From contig CAVUYM010000017.1 in assembly GCA_963745675.1 (NCBI GenBank), forward strand, positions 1 through 10,075: a stretch of 10,075 nt of DNA, given 5' to 3'. Under the pieces are notes generated by a model. The model worked only from the letters and a program-made list of their open reading frames with translations. It did no database searches and was not told where the DNA came from. Below are positions 1 through 7,200 of the stretch, piece after piece. Each line of letters starts with the position of its first letter. Position 1 is the first letter of the stretch. A program made the translations under genes and the position numbers. The stretch is from JAUIIK01 sp963745675 (lineage in GTDB: Bacteria; Chloroflexota; Chloroflexia; Thermomicrobiales; CFX8).

Positions 1-97
1 TTTCTATCAGAAGATAGGAATGCAGTGGAAACGTCTGAGCATATGCCATCGGCGTATTTTGTAGGTTAGCGGGCTCGACAATCGATAAGAAGATGAA

Positions 98-126
98 AAG
101 CCGCGAATCATTATTATTGGCGGCTT
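98..126 (-). terminator. Probable intrinsic terminator of glnA
   Basis: Read on the minus strand, a 7-bp perfect stem (AAGCCGC / GCGGCTT) closes a 15-base AT-rich loop and runs straight into a short T-rich tract (TTTTCATCTTCTT). It begins about 30 bases after the corrected glnA stop codon. The loop can pair further (AAT with ATT after a C-C mismatch). Position and shape fit a rho-independent terminator, although the T tract is short and interrupted. Confidence 0.5.
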
Positions 127-157
127 CTATCATATTAGCCGGAGCATGTCCCCTAAG

Positions 158-1535
158 CTAATACTGTTCCAGGTAGCGCTCGCGCTCCCACTCGGTGACG
201 TGGAGGCGGAAGGCGTCCCATTCCTGGGTCTGGGCTTCGGTCAAGACGTTCGAAGACGTGGTCGCCGAGCGCTTCGCGGACGACATCGTCGTTACCCATC
301 TCGGCAATCGCTTCACCGAGAGTCGTCGGCAACGTGGTGACGTTGCGGCGCACGAGATCTTCGTCGGTGAAGTGATAGAGGTTCTCTTCGACCGGCGGTG
401 GCAGCTCGGTCTTGTTTTCGATGCCGTCGAGGCCGGCTGCCAGCATGGCTGCATATGCCAGATATGGATTGCAGGCAGGGTCCGGGCAGCGTAACTCGAC
501 GCGGGTGGCCTTGGTCGCTCCGGCGCGGATCATCGGCACGCGAATAAGCGCAGAGCGGTTCTGGCGCGCCCAGGAAATGTAGACCGGTGCTTCGTAGCCT
601 GGCACGAGCCGCCGGTACGAGTTGACGATCGGTGCGAGGACTGCGCACATGCCGCGCGCGTGGGCTAGCTGGCCGGCGATGAAGTGCCGCGCCAGATCGG
701 AGAGGCCGTAGCTGTCATCGGTGTCGACGAAGGCGTTGTCGCCATTTGAGAGCAGCGAGAGCGACTGGTGCACGTGCATACCCGAGCCATTGATACCTGC
801 GATCGGCTTCGGCATGAAGGTGGCGTGCAGCCCATGCTGCTGAGCGATCGTCTTCAGCGTGTACTTGAAGACGGTCACTTCGTCCGCACCCGTCAGGGCG
901 TTGCGATACTCAAAGTCGATCTCATGCTGGCCGATGGCGACTTCATGGTGGCCAGCCTCGACCTTGATTCCCAGCTCCTGGAGAGCGGTGATCATGTCCT
1001 TGCGGACGGTCGCGGCGAGATCGGAAGTGAAGTCGAAATAGCTGCCCTGATCGTGTGGCAGGACTGAGAGCTTGCCATTCTCGTCGCGGGTGAAGAGGAA
1101 GAATTCCGGTTCGGGTCCGGTGTTGAAGCGATAGCCGAGCTTGGCGGCGCGCTCCAGCTGCCGGTAGAGGACTGCGCGCGGGTCGCCATTGAAGAGCTCG
1201 CCGTCGGGCTTGTGAATCCAGCAAATGACCTGCGCCGTCGTGCGTGGGCCGCGTTCCCACGGCAGGACGTGGAATGTCGCCAGATCCGGCATCAAGAACA
1301 TATCGCTCTCGGCGATGCGCGCAAATCCGGCGATCGATGAACCGTCGAACCATTGACCATCTTCGAGGACATGCGGGAAGGCTTCAATCGGTATGGTTAC
1401 CGTCTTGACCATACCCATGACGTCGCTAAATTGCAGATTGACGAAGCGTACAGCCTGTTCTTCGCAGATCGCGAGGATTTCCTCGGCGCTGGGAGCTGTT
1501 GTTGTTCGTCCGACTTCTTCGAATGTCGCGACCAA
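158..1535 (-). CDS. glnA: Class I glutamine synthetase (one C-terminal frameshift)
   Basis: Makes glutamine from glutamate, ammonia and ATP in the cytoplasm, the main entry point for ammonia nitrogen. Class I motifs appear in order: DGSS near residue 64, the metal-binding GPEPEFF at 140-146, HHEVAIGQHEID at 196-207, the ATP/glutamate loop NGSGMHVHQ at 249-257, NSYRRLVPGYEAP at 305-317, NRSALIR near 326-332, and ELRCPDPACNPYLA near 347-360. The length (about 458 residues corrected) and the C-terminal pattern look like the unadenylylated GSI-alpha type, but the subtype is inference. The usual Pro in HHEVAPGQ is Ile here. The start is TTG at 1533-1535, preceded by GGAAAGGGAC. The frame breaks near base 242: removing one base restores HVFERLTEAQTQEWDAF and an end at WERERYLEQY, stop at 158. 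Without that correction the frame ends at 153 in a non-homologous tail. Transcribed divergently from manC. Confidence 0.96.
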
Positions 1536-1540
1536 GGTTG

Positions 1541-1550
1541 GTCCCTTTCC
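1541..1550 (-). promoter_or_regulatory. Shine-Dalgarno site of glnA
   Basis: On the minus strand GGAAAGGGAC lies about 5 to 7 bases before the TTG at 1533-1535. No ATG or GTG in frame lies close to the conserved N-terminus, so this purine-rich site supports the TTG as the real start. Confidence 0.55.
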
Positions 1551-1665
1551 TGATTGATGGCGCGTGGCAATCTATGGCACAAACACGCCGATACATCGAC
1601 CCGGCCAAAGCCTACGGAATCGATCGTCAAGTGCGGTATGGAGAGTTCGACCAATGAACGGACAG

Positions 1666-1688
1666 GCATTGTGCAATATGCACAATGC
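1666..1688. promoter_or_regulatory. 23-bp perfect palindrome, candidate operator
   Basis: GCATTGTGCA, then ATA, then TGCACAATGC: two perfect 10-bp arms around a 3-bp centre, in the divergent glnA/manC intergenic region. The size and symmetry fit the binding site of a dimeric repressor or activator. It sits just downstream of a TACTAT hexamer reading toward glnA (1691-1696, minus strand), and its left half holds a TTGTGC hexamer reading toward manC, so a bound protein could affect either gene. It lacks the TGTNA-N7-TNACA spacing of Bacillus GlnR/TnrA sites and the usual NtrC pattern. The regulator is unknown and no regulator gene is in the window. Confidence 0.55.
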
Positions 1689-1697
1689 GGATAGTAT
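1669..1697 (+). promoter_or_regulatory. Candidate promoter for manC-manA
   Basis: TTGTGC (1669-1674), a 17-bp spacer, then TAGTAT (1692-1697), reading toward manC. The hexamers match the sigma-70 consensus at 3/6 and 4/6, so it is weak by sequence. The spacing is ideal and it overlaps the 23-bp palindrome. ATAGTAT is nearly symmetrical and also reads as TACTAT on the other strand, where the -35 position (near 1714-1719) shows no good match. Confidence 0.3.
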
Positions 1698-1700
1698 TTA

Positions 1701-1716
1701 GGTCCAAAAATGGACC
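1701..1716. promoter_or_regulatory. Second inverted repeat, candidate operator
   Basis: GGTCCA, AAAA, TGGACC: perfect 6-bp arms around four A residues, 12 bases after the first palindrome and different from it. It would lie near the transcription start of the candidate manC promoter, or near the -35 region of a glnA promoter reading the other way. It could be a protein site or a small RNA hairpin in the manC leader. No T tract follows, so it is not a convincing terminator. Confidence 0.35.
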
Positions 1717-1823
1717 ACGCCGGGGTTCAGAAGCTAGCGGATAACGTAGACTCTAGAGCAAATAAAAGCGCAGACTCCGCGGATTGTGTATTGCGGAATC
1801 GAATGCGAAAGAGTCACAAGTAA

Positions 1824-2919
1824 TTGGCTACCTCATCCGACCGGAACTTCCACGCCGTAATTCCTGCTGGCGGCAGCGGCACGAGACTCTGGCCACTCAG
1901 CCGGCGTGCTTTTCCAAAATTTCTCCAGCCACTGCCAGGGCCTAGGACGATGATCCAGGAAACGGTTGAACGCCTCTTGCCGCTCGCAGGCGCTAGAGAA
2001 CATTCACATCATCACCGGCACTGACGCATGCCACCGAAATAGCCCGGCAATTGCCATGCCTTTCGGATGATGCACTGGTGATGGAGCCTGCGCCGCGTGG
2101 GACCGGTCCGGCGATTGGCCTTGGAGTTGCGCTGGCATCCCGTGGATCCGCCGATGCGATTGTCGGCTCGTTCGCCGCCGATCACTACGTTCGCTATCCC
2201 GATCGATTTCGTGATGATGTCAGGGCGGCTATTGACGTTGCCCGGGAAGGCTATCTCGTTACCATCGGGATCGAGCCCGAGTACCCGGAAACCGGCTACG
2301 GCTACATCCATGTTGGGGATTCGCTCGGGAACTACGTTGGACGGGAAGCCCATCGCGTGCGTCGCTTCGTCGAGAAGCCGGATATTACGACCGCTCGGAG
2401 CTATGTTGAATCGGGCGAGTACCTCTGGAATGCGAGCATGTTCGTCTGGCGCGCCGACGTACTGATGGACGAGATGCGGAAACTGCTGCCGGATCACTAT
2501 CAGGCACTGACAACGATTAGCGCGGCCTGGGATACGCCGGAGCGTGAGGAGTGCTGGCCGAAATCTGGTCGGGATTGACCGACGTCACGATCGACCACGG
2601 CATCCTCGAACATTCGGACAGAGTGGCCGTTGTGCCCAGTAGCATGGGCTGGACCGATCTTGGAGATTGGCACAGCGTCGGGAGTATCCGGGCTAGCGGC
2701 GACAGTGCCACGGTTGTTGGGGGCGCTGAGATCATAGAGATCGACAGCAATTCAAACGTCGTCGAAGGGATGGGAAGACTCGTCGCTCTCGTTGGCGTCG
2801 AAAATCTCATCGTTATCGACACGGCCGATGCGTTGCTCGTCTGCGACCGCTCTCGGGCACAGGAGGTTAAGGCGGTCGTCGACCGTCTTAAGGCCGAAGG
2901 GCGCACGGAGCTCTTGTGA
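1824..2919 (+). CDS. manC: Mannose-1-phosphate guanylyltransferase (three frameshifts)
   Basis: Joins mannose-1-phosphate and GTP to give GDP-mannose and pyrophosphate, in the cytoplasm. The nucleotidyltransferase signature GGSGTRLWPLSR is at residues 16-27, followed by PKFL at 31-34. Further on are the EPAPRGTGPAIGL segment, FVEKP near 181-185, GEYLWNASMFVWRADVL, and GWTDLGDW near 275-282. The C-terminus (ENLIVIDTADALLVCDRSRAQ within that region) is typical of the short single-domain enzymes, and no isomerase domain is attached. Corrected length is about 364 residues. The frame changes by one extra base at about 1995, one at about 2029, and one missing base near 2549, where GAGGAGTGCTGG probably lost a G. 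The start is TTG at 1824, directly after an in-frame TAA, with only a weak purine-rich upstream site, so it is less certain than the product. GTGA overlap with manA implies coupled translation. Confidence 0.92.
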
Positions 2920-3883
2920 GTGCTGGACGAATGTCGCTACCCCCGCTGCGGATCGAGTCGCTCCATACGAAGCGAGTTTGGGGTGGTCGTCGACTAGGCG
3001 ACGGCAGGCAAACAATCGGCGAAAGTTGGGGTGCCTACGAAGGCAACCGAATTGTCGGGCGGTCCGCTCGATGGCATGGAGATAGGGGAGGCGTGCAGGA
3101 AGTTTAGGTGAGGATTTGCTGGGTCAGCCGGTGGTGGATCGTTTTGGCGCACACTTTCCGATCCTCACAAAGTTGCTGGATACCTCGGAATGGCTCTCGG
3201 TTCAACTGCACCCCAACGACGAACAGGCGCAACAACTGGAAGGCCCGGGTCAGTTCGGCAAGACCGAGGCCTGGCATTTGCTCGAAACAGCGCCAGATGC
3301 GGAGATCATTCTGGGATTGCGGCCCGATGTCAGTGCGAACGATTTTGCCTCAGCCGTTCGGTCGGGCTCGACGCTCGATGTCATCGCCCGGCAGCCGGCG
3401 AATGCTGGTGACACCTGGTTTATTCCGGCCGGAACGGTTCACGCGCTCGGACCTGGCATCTTCCTTTACGAAGTCCAGCAGGCGAGCGACATTACCTATC
3501 GCGTCTTTGATTGGGACCGGCCAGCCAGCGATGGCCGCGAACTGCATCTTAACCAGGCCATAGAGTGCATCAATCCAGACTCGGGTGAGTTTCGCTGCAC
3601 GGCTACAGCCGTTGAAGGATCTCCACAACGGCTCGTTACCTGCCCCTATTTCACACTCGATCGGCTGGTGATTGGTCCGGCTAGAGAAGCGACGCTTGAC
3701 ACGAAGCTCGCGAGCTTCCATGCACTAACAGCCGTCGAGGGCCAGGGAAATGTTCGGGCAGGAGACGCTACGCTTGCCTTGACCCAGCATGAAACCATGC
3801 TGATTCCGGCGTCAATCGGACCCTATGTGATTCACTCCGATGCCGGCGTGACCATGATGATTGCGTCCGTCGCACCAAGCTAA
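2916..3883 (+). CDS. manA: Mannose-6-phosphate isomerase, type I (two frameshifts)
   Basis: Interconverts fructose-6-phosphate and mannose-6-phosphate, the first step toward GDP-mannose, using a zinc ion in a cupin fold. The zinc ligands can be read in the corrected protein: Gln96 and His98 in VQLHPND, Glu117 in GKTEAW, and His175 in PAGTVHALG. Downstream YEVQQASDITYRVFDWDRP is the family's usual core segment. Corrected length is about 321 residues, the size of the short Bacillus-type enzymes. The start GTG at 2916 overlaps the manC stop (GTGA). The N-terminal part (PLRIESLHTKRVWGG, GESWG) reads in one frame to about 3057. A short stretch encoding GGPLDGMEIGEACRKF reads in a second frame to 3105, and the rest in a third frame from 3107. 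Each change is explained by one extra base (near 3057-3060 and at 3106). The two short ORFs are therefore one gene. Confidence 0.92.
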
Positions 3884-3905
3884 CCTCTGATCTGCTAATA
3901 ATCAA

Positions 3906-3930
3906 AGATGTGACGAAATTCTGCGCATCT
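3906..3930 (+). other. Weak stem-loop after manA
   Basis: AGATGTG and CGCATCT can form a 7-bp stem with one G-U pair around an 11-base loop, 22 bases after the manA stop. No T tract follows, so it does not meet the usual pattern of an intrinsic terminator. I see no better terminator in 3884-4133, so read-through from manA into the large gene cannot be excluded. Confidence 0.2.
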
Positions 3931-3982
3931 ACCCAATCGGTACCTCTGGATCAGATAAAAGTACTAAAGTGCCGCCGTTTCA

Positions 3983-4012
3983 TTGACGTGGCCAGTACCT
4001 AATTCCTATTCT
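3983..4012 (+). promoter_or_regulatory. Candidate promoter for the giant secreted-protein gene
   Basis: TTGACG (3983-3988, 5 of 6 to consensus), an 18-bp spacer, then TATTCT (4007-4012, 4 of 6). Transcription would start near 4019-4020, leaving a leader of about 115 bases before the ATG at 4134. The surrounding AT content is higher than in the genes on both sides. Confidence 0.35.
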
Positions 4013-4133
4013 CAAGGAGCTTGGTACTAGTTGGCCCAGGCCACATTGGGACCTTCATGCTGAAGGGGCTCAGTTAGTGGCCTCCGCTGTACCGATTGCC
4101 CCGCGGTCAGTGGTATGTCAGAAAGCACAGCTC

Positions 4134-4223
4134 ATGTTCTCCATTCGCTGGTTTCGATTGCTCTCCTCAGTGGCCTTGATCGTCTCAATCTTGAGTACGC
4201 TGGTTCCGGCTATTGCTGTGGCC
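4134..4223 (+). other. Signal peptide of the giant protein
   Basis: Residues 1-30 have a basic start (IRWFR), a hydrophobic core (LLSSVALIVSILSTLV) and a small-residue cleavage motif ending AVA before HDG. This is a classical Sec type I signal peptide with no lipobox cysteine. It implies export to the cell exterior. Confidence 0.85.
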
Positions 4224-7200
4224 CACGATGGGCTCGATCACGCTGACGCAGAAGTGCTCGGGCCGGGTGGTGCGCCGCCGGCTGGCAGTGGCCCGGTTGA
4301 TGTTGCCGGGTTCACGCGTGGCATCGACGGCGACACGTTTGAGACATGGATCGACGGTTCACAGGTTGGAATCGGTCTGATCGGAATCGATGTCTTCGAG
4401 GCCAACACTGTCTGCGGGGCGCAGGCGGCCGAATTTCTCCAGGGGATGCTCTATGGCGGCTTTCACGCCGAAGAGGACAGCGCGATCATCTTTGACGACC
4501 GTATGCGGCGCATGTACTACGTTTACACACCGGCCGGCGATTCAATCGCACACGCGATGATCCAGGCCGGCATGGCCCGTGCTACCGGGACTGGGCGCGA
4601 CGCGGCGGAACTTCTGGACCTGGAAACGGCGGCACAACAAGCAGGTGCCGGATGTGTCTGGGATGCTGACGCTGGCGACATATTGCCGAAATCGCCGGTT
4701 GAAGCGGCAACCTATGCATCTCGCGATCTGCTCTCACTGCCTTCAGGGTTTCAGACTCAACCTTTTGTCAGTGGCTTGAACTTCCCCACTGACTTTGCCT
4801 TCCTGCCGGATGGTCGCGTGCTCGTCTCCGAGAAATCGGGGCTGGTGCGGATTGCCGTCAATGGCAGCGTGCTTGGCACACCATTCATCGATCTTCGCGA
4901 CGAGGTCAATGACTATTGGGACCGGGGTTTGCTCAGCGTTGCGGTGGATCCGAACTTCAACACTAACGGCTACGTCTATTTTCTCTATACCTACGAGCAC
5001 GATGTAACGAACTACAGCGGTCCCAAGACGGGACGGCTTGTGCGCTACACCGCAAGTGGAAATACGGCGAGCCTGGCTAGTGGTGTCGTCATCCTGGGGA
5101 CGCAGGTCAGTGATTCGTGCGATGACTTTCCAATAGGGGCCGATTGCATCCCATCGGATGGGCCAAGTCACTCCACCGGCGGACTGCGCTTCGCAGCTGA
5201 CGGAACGCTCTTTGCAACTCTTGGCGAGGGAGCGAATTTTAATGCTGCCAATTCGCAGGCGCTGCGCGCCCAGAATCTAGACTCTCTCGGCGGCAAGCTG
5301 GTCCATATCACCACGAGTGGCCAGGGAATGGCCAGCAATCCCTATTGGAACGGGAACGCGAGCAGTAACCGTTCCAAGATCTGGGCTTACGGGTTGCGCA
5401 ATGCCTACCGCTTCGCCCTGCGGCCGAGCGACGGCACTCCGTTTATCGGCGATGTCGGCTGGGTAACCTGGGAAGAAGTCAACGTAGCCACGCCGGGCGT
5501 AAATCTCGGCTGGCCCTGTTATGAAGGCGCGTATCAGCAATCTGCATACTCGTCGGAATCGATTTGCCAGCAGCTCTACAGCGCAGGTACCGCGACACCG
5601 CCGATGATTGCCTGGGATCACTCTACTGGTGGTTCGGCAGTTACCGGCGGCGTCTTTTACACCGGAGCGAACTACCCCGCCGAGTATCAGGGCGCCTATT
5701 TTTACGGTGACTATGCACGCAATTTCATACGCTGGGCTCAGATCAGCGCAACAAACACTGTCCAATCCGGCCCAAATACATTTGACGACGCTGCCGCAGG
5801 TCCCGTTGATTTTGAGATAGGGCCGGACGGCGACATCTACTATCTGTCGATTACGACCGGTGAGGTTCGCCATATCACCTACAACGGCAATCCAGGTGGC
5901 AGCGTATCAGGGTTCGTCAGCGATCTCATCTGGGACAGTTCGAGTAACGGCTGGGGGCCGGTCGAACGCGATCAGTCCAATGGCGAGGATCTCGCAGCCG
6001 ATGGTGGGCCCCTGTCGATCAACGGCTCCACTTTCACCAAGGGACTGGGCGTGCATGCTCAGTCCGAAGTCGTCGTCGGGCTCGATGGCACGTGCAGCCA
6101 ATTCAGCAGCAGCATTGGGGTCGATGACGAAGTCGGCACGAACGGCTCGGTCGTTTTTGAAGTCTACTCAGGGCCGACGCTACTTGCATCGAGTGGCGTG
6201 ATGACCGGGGCCGATGATCCCCAATCCATGTCCGTCAATTTGAATGGTGTCACCCAGTTGCGGCTGGTCGTTACCGACGGCGGAGACAATGTCTACTGGG
6301 ATCATGCGGACTGGGCTGACGCCTGGATCGAGTGTGGACAGGATCAGACGCCGCCGACCGTCGTTTCAACTAGCCCACCTGATGCAGCAACGGATGTTGC
6401 GATCACCACGAACATCAGCGCGACGTTCTCCGAGTCGATCGATGCGGCGACGCTCGCAGGCAACGTGACGCTGCTCGACGGCGTGACGCCTGTAGCGGCG
6501 AACTGTGAGTTACACAGATAGTTCCGCACTGGTGACGATCGACCCCGACAGTTCGCTGGACGTCAATACCAGCTATACGGTGCGCATCAACGGCGGAGTG
6601 GGTGGCGTAACTGATGTCGCCGGAAATCCGCTTGCGTCGGATGTCAACTGGAGCTTCACGACGGCTGCCAATGGTGGTCCGGTTCCAACGATCACCTCCC
6701 CGCTCGCAACCGATACCTTCATCGTGGGAGATGTAATTACCTACAGTGGGTCGGCCATCGATGGAAATGGAGATCCTTTACCAGTTAGCGCGTTGCACTG
6801 GCGAGTGCTCATTTACCATTGCAACAGTATCGACTGTCACACGCATCAAGTGATCGACTCAACTGGTACGAGCGGCGGCACGTTCACTGTGCCGGACCAC
6901 GGTGACCAGTATTACTTTGAGGTCAATCTCACCGCGACGAACAACGGGCTGAGTAACTCGACATCGGTCGAGATCCATCCCGAGACGGTCGACGTCACGC
7001 TCCAGAGCAGCCCGGCCGGGTTGGAAGTCAACCTGGCAGGCGAGCAGGCTGTCGGACCGCTCACGAGGCCGATCGTCGTCGGCTCGGTGATCTCTGTCTC
7101 AGTCCCATCACCGCAGGGCGCATACACCTTCGATAGCTGGTCTGATGGCGGCGCGAGGGTGCATACCGTCCCGGTTGGGACGAGTGACCTGACATTGACG

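Noticed and set aside
1536..1823. Small gene or RNA gene in the divergent gap
   Set aside because: Only short frames without motifs are present and I see no tRNA, riboswitch or rRNA-like pattern; the palindromes are better read as regulatory sites.
2012..2497. A 161-codon open frame on the minus strand
   Set aside because: It is antisense to manC, whose motifs are clear, so this is a shadow.
4014..4019. AAGGAG, a strong Shine-Dalgarno-like hexamer upstream of the giant gene
   Set aside because: The nearest starts (TTG at 4021 and 4030) open only very short frames without signal-peptide character, so it is more likely chance or part of the leader.
3995..4027. GTACC and GGTAC as an inverted repeat in the intergenic region
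   Set aside because: Arms are only 5 bp with a 23-base loop, and no T tract follows, so it is too weak to call.
5277..5873. A 198-codon open frame on the minus strand
   Set aside because: It is antisense to the well-supported dehydrogenase propeller and shows no family motifs or ribosome-binding site.
6490..6525. Programmed ribosomal frameshift at the break in the giant gene
   Set aside because: There is no slippery heptamer; deleting one A gives exactly the residues seen in sister repeats, and similar breaks occur in unrelated genes, so sequence error is simpler.
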